Shown: piece after piece, positions 8,305 through 17,133 of the stretch
Layout: every line of letters begins with the position of its first letter
How positions within the stretch are numbered: the stretch's first letter is position 1
Source of the DNA: UBA8389 sp942493385
GTDB taxonomy: Bacteria; Bacteroidota; Bacteroidia; Bacteroidales; UBA1402
Direction of reading: 5' to 3'
Assembly: GCA_942493385.1 (NCBI GenBank)
Contig: OW818699.1
Location: 496,001 to 560,000, forward strand
Length of the DNA stretch: 64,000 bases
Program-made: the position numbers and the translations under genes
Notes under the pieces: model-generated
Told to the model about the DNA's origin: nothing
The model's database searches: none
The model's input: only the letters and a program-made list of their open reading frames with translations

Positions 8305-9174
8305 TTATTGGTGCAATTTACGTTTGATGATCGGAAAATACAAGCGTCTGAAAACCTTCATAAAGAGGGCTGGGGTGAATTGCTCGAGCCAAAGAATGCG
8401 TCTAAGTGTCGAAAACTCTTTGGTGTAGCGATATTCCAGAAATTTATCGTAACGGTTTATAGTTTCTTTCAGGTCGTTCATTCGTTGTTTCTTTGTTTTT
8501 TTGGACCATAAACCACTTTGGCTGATCCTATAAACGGATGAAAGATCTTTGAGTTTGGCGATATAACCCCACTGACCCAAGGCAAGACCCAACATCCAGT
8601 CTGCCGTATTGATGTCGAAGATTTCGGGCTTTAATTTCTTAATGGCACTATTTCTGAAAACGCAGGCTGAAAGGTTACCCAGTAGGTTCCCCATGGCCAA
8701 CATGCGTGCGCTGATGTATTGATAGTCCTCTTTGAAGGGCCATTTTTGAGCGATAAAAAGGCCTTGTTCATGATACAGGTTGTTCAGCCGATTCATGGTC
8801 ATCACGCAATCGAGGTGGTTTTCCAAAAAATCAATGTGCTTTTGGATGCGATTCGTCTCCAGCCAATAATCATCCCCCTCCATCACGGCAATATAATCAC
8901 CATCGCAGGCGGCAAAAGCTCTGCGGTAATTGTGAAAGATGCCCACGTTGGCTTCTTTAGGAAGATAAATGAATGGAAAAGGAGACTTGGCTTCGTAAGA
9001 ACGAATGATGTCCATGGTGTTGTCGGTGGATGAATCATCGGCAATCACCAGATTTAACGATCCGTCGAATTGCTGCATCAAGATGCTTTCAACGGCTTGT
9101 CCGATGTATTTTTCCTGGTTGTAGCAAACCAACAGGACGTTAACTTGTATCGTATTCATACTTTTCATATCCAA
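8305..9174 (-). CDS. Family 2 glycosyltransferase
   Basis: This 289-residue GT-A enzyme shows VNVLLVCYNQEKYIGQAVES at the N terminus, IADDSSTDNT, a YRRAFAACDGDYIAVMEGDD segment ending in the metal-binding acidic triad, and a C-terminal basic, amphipathic tail that could contact the membrane. Three candidate starts exist (9174, 9168, 9159). The first two overlap the upstream GT2 gene by up to 10 nt and the third avoids overlap. The conserved strand begins at residue 11 of the longest form, so all are possible. It belongs to the GT2 branch seen in O-antigen clusters and is likely to add one residue of the repeat unit. Acceptor and donor are unknown. Confidence 0.88.
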   Translation of the reverse strand: MDMKSMNTIQVNVLLVCYNQEKYIGQAVESILMQQFDGSLNLVIADDSSTDNTMDIIRSYEAKSPFPFIYLPKEANVGIFHNYRRAFAACDGDYIAVMEGDDYWLETNRIQKHIDFLENHLDCVMTMNRLNNLYHEQGLFIAQKWPFKEDYQYISARMLAMGNLLGNLSACVFRNSAIKKLKPEIFDINTADWMLGLALGQWGYIAKLKDLSSVYRISQSGLWSKKTKKQRMNDLKETINRYDKFLEYRYTKEFSTLRRILWLEQFTPALFMKVFRRLYFPIIKRKLHQ

Positions 9175-9929
9175 CCGTGAAAAAGCTTAAACCATGCCGC
9201 CCTGCAAACAAACCAAAGGTGTCGAAGCACGGTAGGCAACCAACCATAATAATGGACCATGATGTTGAATCGTTCCTTGAGGGAAGCCTTCATTTTTTTC
9301 TTTGAAACCCCACCGTCAAGGAAATGGGAGAGTACAAGACCGGTATTATGTATGTTCGTTGCTTTTTGAAGACATCGAATGGTCCAATCAAAATCCCCGG
9401 AATAGTGGTATGTCAAATCGTATTCAGGAGCTAGTGAACGTTTGACCAGCATGGATTGGTGACAAACCAGCATGCCCATCCGGAAACTTTTCCAAGTGAG
9501 CTTTTTAGGAGCCTTCAGACGTCTTTTCCCCATTACTGAACCTTTCGAGTCCACAATCAGCGTCTCACCATAGATAAAATCAGGTTCTGTTTTACCCGAT
9601 GGAATGGACTTGAAAAGTGCATCCAAGGTACTTGGAGCAGCAAGAATGTCTCCAGCATTTAAAAATAAGACATAGTCACCCGTTGCCAACCGGAGGCCCT
9701 TGTTCATGGCGTCATAAATGCCTTTGTCCGGTTCACTGATCCAGCGAACCGGATGACTTTTATCCAAGAAAGGAATGTATTTCTGAACTTTTTCGATGGT
9801 ATTGTCACTTGATTTACCATCAACAATCACCCACTCAAAGTCCTTATAACTTTGGCCCAAGATGCTTTGTGCCGTTTTATCCAACAGCTCGCCCGGATTG
9901 TAGGTGATGGTGATGATGGAAACCTTCAT
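9165..9929 (-). CDS. Family 2 glycosyltransferase (WcaA/PGL-like)
   Basis: This 254-residue protein has the standard GT-A order: MKVSIITITYNPGELLDKT, FEWVIVDGKSSDNT, the SEPDKGIYDAMNKGLRLATG block and FLNAGD as the DxD-type metal site, followed by GMLVCHQSMLVKRSL and a FDWTIRCL acceptor-loop motif. This SEPDKGIYDAMNKG pattern is common in GT2 enzymes from capsule and O-antigen loci. It sits 3 nt after yfhO and overlaps the next GT2 gene, so translation of the run is probably coupled. The C-terminal FVCRAAWFKLFHGW helix is basic and aromatic and likely peripheral to the membrane. The linkage made is unknown. Confidence 0.9.
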   Translation of the reverse strand: MKVSIITITYNPGELLDKTAQSILGQSYKDFEWVIVDGKSSDNTIEKVQKYIPFLDKSHPVRWISEPDKGIYDAMNKGLRLATGDYVLFLNAGDILAAPSTLDALFKSIPSGKTEPDFIYGETLIVDSKGSVMGKRRLKAPKKLTWKSFRMGMLVCHQSMLVKRSLAPEYDLTYHYSGDFDWTIRCLQKATNIHNTGLVLSHFLDGGVSKKKMKASLKERFNIMVHYYGWLPTVLRHLWFVCRAAWFKLFHGWI

Positions 9930-9932
9930 GAC

Positions 9933-12362
9933 TTACTTGGAGTTGATGCGTTTTTTTCTGTACTCAAGAAAAAGACCTGCCAATAGGCCAATTAGGACGA
10001 GACTCACCAAAATGGAACCCCAAAGTGAAATTTTTGCACTCTTTGCATAGAGTGTGTCTTCACAATGGAATTCAATCTGATGCTTTCCTGCAGGAACTTT
10101 TAGCGCTCTAAGGATGTAATCGACCCGGATCGGAGTCACTTCAGAGCCGTCAACGTATGCACGCCAGGTCTTGTAAAAGACTTCGGAGAAAACAGCCAAG
10201 TTCTCGTTTTTTGCCTCGTAACTGTATACCAGTTTCTTAGGAGAGTATTCAGTCAACAGGATTTTTGAGGTGTCAGCTTGTTTGAGTACGTCCATGCCAA
10301 GTGTTTTTTGCCAAGCCTTGTCGATGATGGCAACCTTACCAGGATTGAAGTTGGTCAGGGCTACGATTTCTTCATCGGGTGAATTCACCCATTGAATATT
10401 TTCCACAAACCAGGCATTGCCAAGAGCTCCAGGATTTTGCTGAACGGTCGAACCGCCTTCTTGTGTCGGAACGATGACATAGCGGGTATTCAGCATGTTT
10501 AAAACATTCATGTTGATGCCTTTACTGGACAAGTGGTAATCGATGATGTCCTGATAGCGGCGGAATTTGGCAGGGCTATAACCACCGATTGATTTGTGGA
10601 AATAGGAGGTTCTGGACTCATTGAACGTGTTTGAGGCCAAATTCAAAACACGGAAATTTGGATCTTTGTCCTGCAAGATTTTCAGGTCGTTTTCGGTTGG
10701 AGTAATGGCTTTTGCCTCTCTTTTTGGCATGAAGCTGTCATCGTTCAGGAAGCGTTTGTCCACAGACCAAAGATCGACAAGAATAAGTAAGCCGAGTATG
10801 CCGATGAGCAGGGTCGGTTTGATTTTAGCTTTGATGAGCAACCAGATGGTGCCCGCTGCCAGCAAGATATAAATGAGCGAGCGCCATGCATCGGAAGTTA
10901 GCATGTGCTTGCGGTCTTCTTGTACGGCTTGTATCAACCAGGCTGGGAAACTGGCATCCGTTGCCCCTGTGAAACTGAACATGCCACCACCGAACAATGC
11001 AAAGAAAAGGCTAAGACCGCCGGTGATACCAACTGCAATGTAAAGGGGTTTCAGGAGTGTTTTCTTATCTGTACGTGTCAAGATTTCCTTGATGGCCAGA
11101 ATGGCCAGTGTCGCCATGGTCACTTCCGCAATGACCAGTGCCATGGATGGCGTTCGGAACTTGTTGTAAAGGGGTAAATAATTGAAAAGGAATTCATTGA
11201 CTGCTTCAAAATTGCGTCCCCAAGAAAGAATTAGGGCTATGATTGTTGAAATAAGTATCCACCAGGGTTCTGGTCCTTTGACGATGATCAGACCAAGTAT
11301 GAATAGAAAGCAAATGATGGCACCTATGTAAACTGGGCCTGATGTGCCAGGTTGATCACCCCAATATGCTGGGAATTGGCTGATGTATTGATCAGCCTGA
11401 CCTGTCTGTTTAAGGGCTTCGTAAGTCTTGGAATCCTTTCCTAGATTGTATTGCGAGCTACCACCATAGAAATTCGGGATCAGCAAGGTCATGGATTCTG
11501 CTTTGCCGTAGCTCCACGCATAGGCATAGTCGATATCAAGACCTGAATTTTCTTGTTTCCCGTTGGCATTCTGTTTCAGAACGGCTCCACCGCGCATGGT
11601 TTCTTTTGAGTAGTCAGCTGTCGGAATCAAACGGTCCACTGCCGGCAAAACCGCCAAAGCAGCGACCACTACCAATATTACGGAGGATTTTAAGAAGTCC
11701 TTGCCCGTTTTTTCTTTCAAGGCGTAGATGAAATACACGATGGCAAGCACCACAATGATCAGCAATAGGTAATAGCTGATTTGCTGATGGTTCCAAAGCA
11801 CATTCATGCCTGTGAAGAACAGGGTGATGAGGCTTCCTAAAAGGAATTTCTTACGGTAGGTCAGAATGATACCACCGATGATCGGGGCCATCGTGGCCAT
11901 GACCAAACCTTTGTTTACGTGACCGGCATCAATAATGATAAGATTGTAAGAGGCTAGTCCGTAAGCAATTGCCCCGATGATGCTAAGCCAAGGAGTACAA
12001 CCGAGGGCTAGCAGGAAAATGTAGAACCCAAGTAAATAAAGGAAAACGACACCGACATGAAACGGTGGCAAATTCAGCATGATGACATTGGCGAATTTTC
12101 CGAAAATGTTGTTGGACGGTGGCATATAGGCGTAGTTGGCTGGCATGCCGCCAAACATGGCATTGGACCACATGGCATAATCTCCGGTTTGTTCGTGATA
12201 CGTACGTAGGTCGTGCCCCCAACCAAAACTGCTGGTGACGTCACCTTGCGGTAAGTCCTTGTTTTCGAACATGATCGGTGAAAAATAGAAAATGGCCAAG
12301 CTACTGAATAGCGCAATGGCAAGGATGTGAGGGAGGTACTTCTTAAAATTAAAGCCTTTCAT
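9933..12362 (-). CDS. YfhO family membrane protein
   Basis: This 809-residue protein has about a dozen transmembrane spans followed by a soluble extracytoplasmic domain (roughly residues 560-780) and a last C-terminal helix with a basic EYRKKRINSK tail. The N-terminal loop LPQGDVTSSFGWGHDLRTYH, followed by WSNAMFGGMP, is the conserved signature of Bacteroidota YfhO proteins. YfhO is a GT-C-fold family linked in Firmicutes to glycosylation of lipoteichoic acid, so a role adding sugars on the periplasmic side from a polyprenyl-phosphate donor is a reasonable inference here. The C-terminal segment VYSYEAKNENLAVFSEVFYK and the EFHCEDTLYAK strand form the family's beta-rich end. It is in the same operon as DUF5672 and GT2 genes. 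Confidence 0.85.
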   Translation of the reverse strand: MKGFNFKKYLPHILAIALFSSLAIFYFSPIMFENKDLPQGDVTSSFGWGHDLRTYHEQTGDYAMWSNAMFGGMPANYAYMPPSNNIFGKFANVIMLNLPPFHVGVVFLYLLGFYIFLLALGCTPWLSIIGAIAYGLASYNLIIIDAGHVNKGLVMATMAPIIGGIILTYRKKFLLGSLITLFFTGMNVLWNHQQISYYLLLIIVVLAIVYFIYALKEKTGKDFLKSSVILVVVAALAVLPAVDRLIPTADYSKETMRGGAVLKQNANGKQENSGLDIDYAYAWSYGKAESMTLLIPNFYGGSSQYNLGKDSKTYEALKQTGQADQYISQFPAYWGDQPGTSGPVYIGAIICFLFILGLIIVKGPEPWWILISTIIALILSWGRNFEAVNEFLFNYLPLYNKFRTPSMALVIAEVTMATLAILAIKEILTRTDKKTLLKPLYIAVGITGGLSLFFALFGGGMFSFTGATDASFPAWLIQAVQEDRKHMLTSDAWRSLIYILLAAGTIWLLIKAKIKPTLLIGILGLLILVDLWSVDKRFLNDDSFMPKREAKAITPTENDLKILQDKDPNFRVLNLASNTFNESRTSYFHKSIGGYSPAKFRRYQDIIDYHLSSKGINMNVLNMLNTRYVIVPTQEGGSTVQQNPGALGNAWFVENIQWVNSPDEEIVALTNFNPGKVAIIDKAWQKTLGMDVLKQADTSKILLTEYSPKKLVYSYEAKNENLAVFSEVFYKTWRAYVDGSEVTPIRVDYILRALKVPAGKHQIEFHCEDTLYAKSAKISLWGSILVSLVLIGLLAGLFLEYRKKRINSK

Positions 12363-12364
12363 GT

Positions 12365-13210
12365 TTATGGGTTTTTACGGGTTTTATCGATGATTTCTTT
12401 CCAGAAAGTTTCATATTCGTATTTCTCGAAAGCGTGACAAGAAAATGGCAACTGATTGCCAATCAGAGTGTATAGTTTGGATGGCTTTTGCTCCATACAG
12501 AAGCGGGCACCGGTCGGTACATCGGGAATTTTAAAGGACATGGACGTTCCTTGGAAGGCTTCTGCCCAGAAACAATCTTCATTTACCCGTTCATCCGTAT
12601 AATGTTGCAGGATGTATTCCACCGTTTTTCGAGTGAAAGTAAGCACCAAAAGCATCTGAAGCGTTTTCAGCAGCATTGGCAACAACTGTTTTTTTCGCAA
12701 GCTCTTGATGAAGAACCAGGAGGATTTATAGGGGAAGTTCTTATCAAAAGCGTTCAGAAAAGTCGAAATCTTTCGAAGGGAAATTCCACCATTTCCGACT
12801 TTCCAAAATTCATCGCCCTGATAATTGAAACCATAGTGTTTTAGCCAGGGTGCACCAATGTAATCGTAGCCTTTTTCACACCACTCAGAGAGTTCGTCTT
12901 TGAAGACAAATCCATCCAGTTGATAAAGGAGCATGTATTCATAATCCTTAAAACGGTCGTAGAAATCCCGGCTTAAAAGCAATTGGCTGTATGAGAAGAC
13001 ACTGACAAAGTAGCTTTGATCAAAGTAGGTTACTTTAAAGGGTTTTTTTGCTTGGAGAAAGGCGTCCTGATAGACACTGATATCCACCTCTCGGTGCGTG
13101 ACCAAGGTAATCGGATGGTTTTTCAATACCCTGAGGCATTGATTCAGTGAAAGGACCTCCATCGGGCTGAGGGTGGGTAAGTAAACTGGTATGACGACGT
13201 TGACCTGCAT
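12365..13210 (-). CDS. DUF5672 family glycosyltransferase
   Basis: This 281-residue protein carries the DUF5672 core: YEYMLLYQLDGFVFKDELSEWC, KGYDYIGAPWL and VGNGGISLRK, the last resembling the acceptor-proximal VGNGGFSLR motif of the family. N-terminal VNVVIPVYLP resembles a GT-A first strand. Members occur in polysaccharide clusters and are treated as putative glycosyltransferases. None is known to me to have a defined specificity. It lies 2 nt upstream of yfhO and 1 nt after the methyltransferase gene, so it shares the operon promoter at 13927-13934. The acidic QLDGFVFKDE segment is the likely metal/nucleotide-sugar site (inference). Confidence 0.82.
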   Translation of the reverse strand: MQVNVVIPVYLPTLSPMEVLSLNQCLRVLKNHPITLVTHREVDISVYQDAFLQAKKPFKVTYFDQSYFVSVFSYSQLLLSRDFYDRFKDYEYMLLYQLDGFVFKDELSEWCEKGYDYIGAPWLKHYGFNYQGDEFWKVGNGGISLRKISTFLNAFDKNFPYKSSWFFIKSLRKKQLLPMLLKTLQMLLVLTFTRKTVEYILQHYTDERVNEDCFWAEAFQGTSMSFKIPDVPTGARFCMEQKPSKLYTLIGNQLPFSCHAFEKYEYETFWKEIIDKTRKNP

Positions 13211-13211
13211 T

Positions 13212-13898
13212 CTATTTGCGGACTACAGCGAAAAAAACGGGTTGCAAAAGGCGATGCGGCATGGTACCGTTTATTTTTCTGGCCGTTCTTACAAAGAACC
13301 AGAGGCATTTTTGCATAACGGCTTGGACCTTAGATTTAAGGCTGTTGTCCAGAAAGTCAAATCCATGACATTCCACCGAGGAAAATCCAGCAAGTTGAAG
13401 TAATTGAGCAAGGCTCCGTTCCGTATACCCGGTTTCGTGTGTGAAGTCGTCGTAGAGGAAAATAGTAGCGGTGATGGATTGCATGTTGGGAACCTGGACT
13501 AGCAGTATACCATCTTCGGTCAACGCCCTTCGTACAGAAGTCAAGATTTCAATAACCTGATTCTTAGGAATATGCTCGACTACATCGCACATGGTGATGA
13601 GGGAATACTTTTGTCCTTTTAAAAAATTGGGAAGGTCGTTTGCCAAAAAACCATTGAAACCCAGTTCTTTGATATAATTGACCACCGAAGCAGAAATATC
13701 GACTGCCTGAAGGTTTGAATAGCCCAGTCCGCTAAGGCAAGAAAGCATTTCACCTTTGCCAGGCCCGATGTCCAGAATGCCGGCTTCTTTGTCTGCTGGA
13801 AAAAATCGTCTGTAATTCTTTTCAAACTGGCGAATTTTGGCAACAGTCTGTTGGCCGGCGCCCAAGCCAATGTTGATGTAATTTTCGTAGATGTCCAT
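13212..13898 (-). CDS. Class I SAM-dependent methyltransferase
   Basis: This protein is about 228 residues with the SAM-binding motif ILDIGPGKGEMLSCL, acidic loop AVDIS, motif-IV-like CDVVEHIP and the post-motif strand GILLVQVPN. It is a Methyltransf_11/23-type enzyme of the kind that methylates glycans or their lipid carriers. The frame is open to 13937, but that ATG lies inside the -7 promoter box (13927-13934). The ATG at 13898 (MDIYENY) is 28 nt downstream of the box and starts the folded domain, so it is preferred. It is the first gene of the minus-strand operon. The C-terminal part has an aromatic, basic helix. The substrate is not deducible. Confidence 0.85.
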   Translation of the reverse strand: MDIYENYINIGLGAGQQTVAKIRQFEKNYRRFFPADKEAGILDIGPGKGEMLSCLSGLGYSNLQAVDISASVVNYIKELGFNGFLANDLPNFLKGQKYSLITMCDVVEHIPKNQVIEILTSVRRALTEDGILLVQVPNMQSITATIFLYDDFTHETGYTERSLAQLLQLAGFSSVECHGFDFLDNSLKSKVQAVMQKCLWFFVRTARKINGTMPHRLLQPVFFAVVRK

Positions 13899-13926
13899 GT
13901 CCTTCGGTATAGGGATGCAAGTTCGG

Positions 13927-13934
13927 CAAAGATA
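13927..13934 (-). promoter_or_regulatory. -7 box for the minus-strand glycan operon
   Basis: TATCTTTG read on the minus strand matches TAnnTTTG. It lies about 28 nt before the chosen methyltransferase start at 13898, and it overlaps the first codons of the longer alternative frame, which argues against that frame. No convincing TTTG is seen at -33. Confidence 0.65.
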
Positions 13935-14028
13935 CATTTTTCAAGTAGAAAATGCACCCCCATTTTAATAAGTACGCGCGCGAACCTCAATTTTTATGCA
14001 CCGTTGCGTGAAAACAATTTTTATCACG

Positions 14029-14036
14029 TACATTTG
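14029..14036 (+). promoter_or_regulatory. -7 box for the aminotransferase operon
   Basis: TACATTTG matches TAnnTTTG and lies 21 nt before the ATG at 14058. A TTG at 14004-14006 is a possible -33 element at 22 nt. With the minus box at 13927-13934 it makes a compact divergent promoter region about 100 bp long. Confidence 0.6.
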
Positions 14037-14057
14037 CATACTTAATCAATAAAGTCC

Positions 14058-15182
14058 ATGAGTTCTGAGAAACCCATCCTCGTCACCAAGCCAGCGCTAC
14101 CGCCTTTGGGTGAATTCTTGCCCTATCTGGAGGAAATCTGGGATAATTGCTGGCTGACGAACAATGGGCCCATGCACCAGAAGTTGGAAAAGGAACTGGC
14201 TGATTATTTGGGCGTCAATTATCTTTCCCTTTTTTCGAACGGGACTTTGGCATTGATCAGTGCCTTGCAGGCTTTGGGCATCAAGGGAGAAGTCATTACG
14301 ACTCCTTTCAGTTTTGTTGCAACCACTCATTCGCTTTGGTGGAATGGCATCAAACCGGTTTTTGTCGATATCGATCCTGAAACGTTCAATCTGGATCCCT
14401 CCAAAATTGAAGCAGCCATCACACCGGAAACGACGGCCATCATGCCTGTTCATGTTTATGGCAATCCTTGCAATACTTCAGAAATCAAACGCATTGCCGA
14501 CAAGCATGGACTGAAAGTCATTTACGATGCCGCTCATGCCTTTGGTGTAAATGTGGATGGAAAATCCATTTTGGCTGAAGGCGACCTTTCCATCCTGAGT
14601 TTTCATGCAACAAAGGTCTACAGCACCATCGAAGGTGGCGCCATCATTTGCCATGATGAGCAGATGAAACACCACATTGACAATCTCAAGAATTTTGGAT
14701 TTCGTGGTGAATTGGTAGTTGAAGAACCTGGCATCAATGCCAAGCTCAACGAGGTGCAGGCAGCATATGGTCTTCTATCCTTGAAATATGTCGATTCCTA
14801 CATCGAAAAGCGCCGTTCCATCGCACAAATGTACCGTGAAAAGTTAAAAGAAACTTCAGGATTGACCCTGTTGCACGACTTCCCCGGAGTTCGACATGCA
14901 TATTCTTATTTTCCCGTTTTAGTCGATGAAAAGGCCTTTGGCATATCAAGAGATGCCTTATATGATGTCTTAAAGAGTAAGTCCATATTTTGTCGCCGTT
15001 ACTTTTATCCGCTTATTTCCCATTTCGAAACTTACAGCAGTTTGCCTTCGGCCGCACCCGAAAACTTACCGATTGCTACGAGTGTCGCTGGCAAAGTTCT
15101 CTGCTTGCCAATTTATCCGGAGCTTTCTTTTGAAGATGTGAACAAGGTCGTTAATTCTATCAAAGAAGCATGTCAGGGTTGA
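14058..15182 (+). CDS. DegT/DnrJ/EryC1/StrS-type sugar aminotransferase
   Basis: This 374-residue PLP enzyme transfers an amino group, usually from glutamate, to a keto-sugar nucleotide. Key features are SNGTLAL at the phosphate-binding turn, TTPFSFVATTHS, the PLP-ring aspartate Asp157 in YDAAHAFG, and the Schiff-base lysine Lys186 in SFHATKVYSTIEGG. The FHATK form is typical of VioA/FdtB/QdtB-like enzymes acting on 4-keto or 3-keto 6-deoxy sugars. No dTDP-glucose pathway genes (rmlA/rmlB) are in the window, so the substrate could come from elsewhere or be the CDP-4-keto-6-deoxyhexose made by rfbG. It heads a four-gene operon and overlaps the ATP-grasp gene by 13 nt. Confidence 0.88.
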   Translation: MSSEKPILVTKPALPPLGEFLPYLEEIWDNCWLTNNGPMHQKLEKELADYLGVNYLSLFSNGTLALISALQALGIKGEVITTPFSFVATTHSLWWNGIKPVFVDIDPETFNLDPSKIEAAITPETTAIMPVHVYGNPCNTSEIKRIADKHGLKVIYDAAHAFGVNVDGKSILAEGDLSILSFHATKVYSTIEGGAIICHDEQMKHHIDNLKNFGFRGELVVEEPGINAKLNEVQAAYGLLSLKYVDSYIEKRRSIAQMYREKLKETSGLTLLHDFPGVRHAYSYFPVLVDEKAFGISRDALYDVLKSKSIFCRRYFYPLISHFETYSSLPSAAPENLPIATSVAGKVLCLPIYPELSFEDVNKVVNSIKEACQG

Positions 15183-16303
15183 ATAAAAAAGCGTTTCTGA
15201 TTTTTTCCGGTTACAATCAACGGGCTGTTGTTGCTTTCTGTAGAGAGGCGACTCGATTGAATGTGCCTTTTTGCATTCTTGCAAAATCGGAAGAAGACAC
15301 CATATTGAAAACGATCTATAAGAAGCAGGTTTACGCTATTCGTGCTGAAAAACTGCTCTTGAAAGCTGATTTGGATTTATGTATTGCAAAAACCAAAACA
15401 GCTACGAATTTCACGGATTTTATTATCCTTCCCAGTTCAGAGTTTTTGGTTCGTTTTTTTCTTGAGAATAGATCCTACTATGAGCTTTTGAATTGTACAG
15501 TTCCACTGGTTTCATCGACACTTTATGCAAAAGTTTCTGACAAATACTCCTTTGCGAAATTATGTGAGGAAAATGATTTGTTGATACCCTTGGAATTTAA
15601 AAAACCAGAGAACCTTCCCTATCCGTTCGTTGCGAAACCGCGTTTGTATTTTTCAAATAGTAGAGCTCGAACATTAAACCCGTATCTGATCTTAAAGGAA
15701 GCTGATTGGAGTGAGTTCCTTAATAAGGAAGAAACAGATGCGTTTTATTATCAGGAGTTCATTACGGGTGCTTGCTATTATTTGCTTTATTATTTGAGCA
15801 ATAAGCAAAATGACGTTTGTTATTCACAGAAAAATCTGGTTCAACAGGCTGGTGGTAAATCGATGATTGTTGCGCGGAGTTCCGACGTACATAATCTGCC
15901 AATAGGAAACAAGTATTTGAACATGCTTAAAAAGGAGGGTTTTGAAGGACTCATCATGATTGAACTCAAGAAAAAAGGCGATGAATTCGTCATGATTGAA
16001 GCCAATCCAAGACTTTGGGGGCCGTCACAACTTTTTGTTGACGCAGGTGTTCCCATTTTTGAAGCTTTCATGAAAGATCAGGGTTTTGAGATTCAGACCT
16101 CTGGACTTTTAGAAATCAAAGAGGTGATGTACTTTTGGCACGGTGGAATGGCAGAAGACCAAAAAAACGGAAAAGAAATTGCTTATCATGAGTACACACC
16201 TGAATTACTGGATGAAAATCTAGAAAAGTTGTTGGCATGTGAAGTCTATTTAAGAGAAGATACGAAAGACATTTTTTATAACGAATCCAAAGGTATATGT
16301 TGA
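15170..16303 (+). CDS. ATP-grasp family ligase
   Basis: This 377-residue protein has a pre-ATP-grasp Rossmann-like N-terminal domain (KKAFLIFSGYNQRAVVAFC) and an ATP-grasp domain from about residue 125 to 320. In the latter YPFVAKPR provides the nucleotide lysine, FYYQEFITG the hinge, and MIEANPRLWGPSQ the metal-binding Glu/Asn. It lacks carbamoyl-phosphate or biotin domains. Such enzymes join a carboxylate to an amine or thiol via an acyl-phosphate. Directly after a sugar aminotransferase and sharing 13 nt with it, it may attach an amino acid or short acyl group to the new sugar amine. That role is inference. Its 3' end overlaps the methyltransferase by 7 nt. Confidence 0.78.
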   Translation: MSGLNKKAFLIFSGYNQRAVVAFCREATRLNVPFCILAKSEEDTILKTIYKKQVYAIRAEKLLLKADLDLCIAKTKTATNFTDFIILPSSEFLVRFFLENRSYYELLNCTVPLVSSTLYAKVSDKYSFAKLCEENDLLIPLEFKKPENLPYPFVAKPRLYFSNSRARTLNPYLILKEADWSEFLNKEETDAFYYQEFITGACYYLLYYLSNKQNDVCYSQKNLVQQAGGKSMIVARSSDVHNLPIGNKYLNMLKKEGFEGLIMIELKKKGDEFVMIEANPRLWGPSQLFVDAGVPIFEAFMKDQGFEIQTSGLLEIKEVMYFWHGGMAEDQKNGKEIAYHEYTPELLDENLEKLLACEVYLREDTKDIFYNESKGIC

Positions 16304-17130
16304 AAGAAAAATTAGAAGCGTTGTACAACGACGGTTCGAAACACTCCAGATATCAGAACATTCCTGCGTTTGTTCGGAATGAATTGGGATACACGGAAAC
16401 CATCGATGAAAACTGGCGCGGCGATACGGCACGTTATACCTATCTAACCGAGACGCTTTCATTTGGAGATGGGAAAAGTATCGGTGAAATCGGTGCAAAT
16501 ACAGGTTTCTTTACATTAAGCCTGGCCCATTCGAATCCGACTTCTACGTTTTACGCATACGAAATCAATCCCACTCATGCGGCTTTCATTCAGGACATTG
16601 GTGAAAGTTTTCAAATGAAAAATCTGGTTGTCAAATCACAAGGTGTAGACATGGAAGGCATCGCCTTGATGGAAAATCATGATATTCTTCTGAATTACAA
16701 TGTTTTGCATCATGCTGGTGTAGATTTTGACACCGATAAATTGTTGTCAGTAGAAGACTACGAAGGTTATGCAATTGAATATCTTAAGCGTATGGCTGCC
16801 AAGACAAAGAAGATGGTCTTCCAAATCGGATCAAATTGGGGTGGAAATAAACTCAAGCCCATCATCCCATTGAGCGATGATGCCGAAAAGATTGCTTTCA
16901 ATGCACGTCTGTTTAAAAATGCTGGCTGGAAAATCCTTGATATTTCACTTCATACACGATTGAACGGTTCGCTCGAATATCGTGCCATTTCAACAGATAT
17001 TCTGGAACAAATCAACTGTTGTTCCCTCGGTGAAGAAAAATCGTTGATCGAAAAGTTGGTTGATTTGACTGAGTTTCCTAGCTTCAGTGAATTCTATAGA
17101 AGACCAATTTTCATCGTTGAATCCAAGTAA
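16297..17130 (+). CDS. Class I SAM-dependent methyltransferase
   Basis: This 277-residue protein has SAM motif I as IGEIGANTGFFTLSLAHS, the acidic loop YEINP and a NYNVLHHAG strand in the place of motif IV. The first 60 residues, including ENWRGDTARYTYL, form an N-terminal cap. The pattern resembles DUF1698/FkbM-adjacent enzymes of glycan clusters rather than a tRNA or protein methyltransferase. It is embedded in the aminotransferase operon (7-nt overlap upstream, 3 nt to the next gene), which points to O- or N-methylation of the amino sugar or of the group added by the ATP-grasp enzyme. The target is unknown. Confidence 0.8.
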   Translation: MLKEKLEALYNDGSKHSRYQNIPAFVRNELGYTETIDENWRGDTARYTYLTETLSFGDGKSIGEIGANTGFFTLSLAHSNPTSTFYAYEINPTHAAFIQDIGESFQMKNLVVKSQGVDMEGIALMENHDILLNYNVLHHAGVDFDTDKLLSVEDYEGYAIEYLKRMAAKTKKMVFQIGSNWGGNKLKPIIPLSDDAEKIAFNARLFKNAGWKILDISLHTRLNGSLEYRAISTDILEQINCCSLGEEKSLIEKLVDLTEFPSFSEFYRRPIFIVESK

Positions 17131-17133
17131 AAC

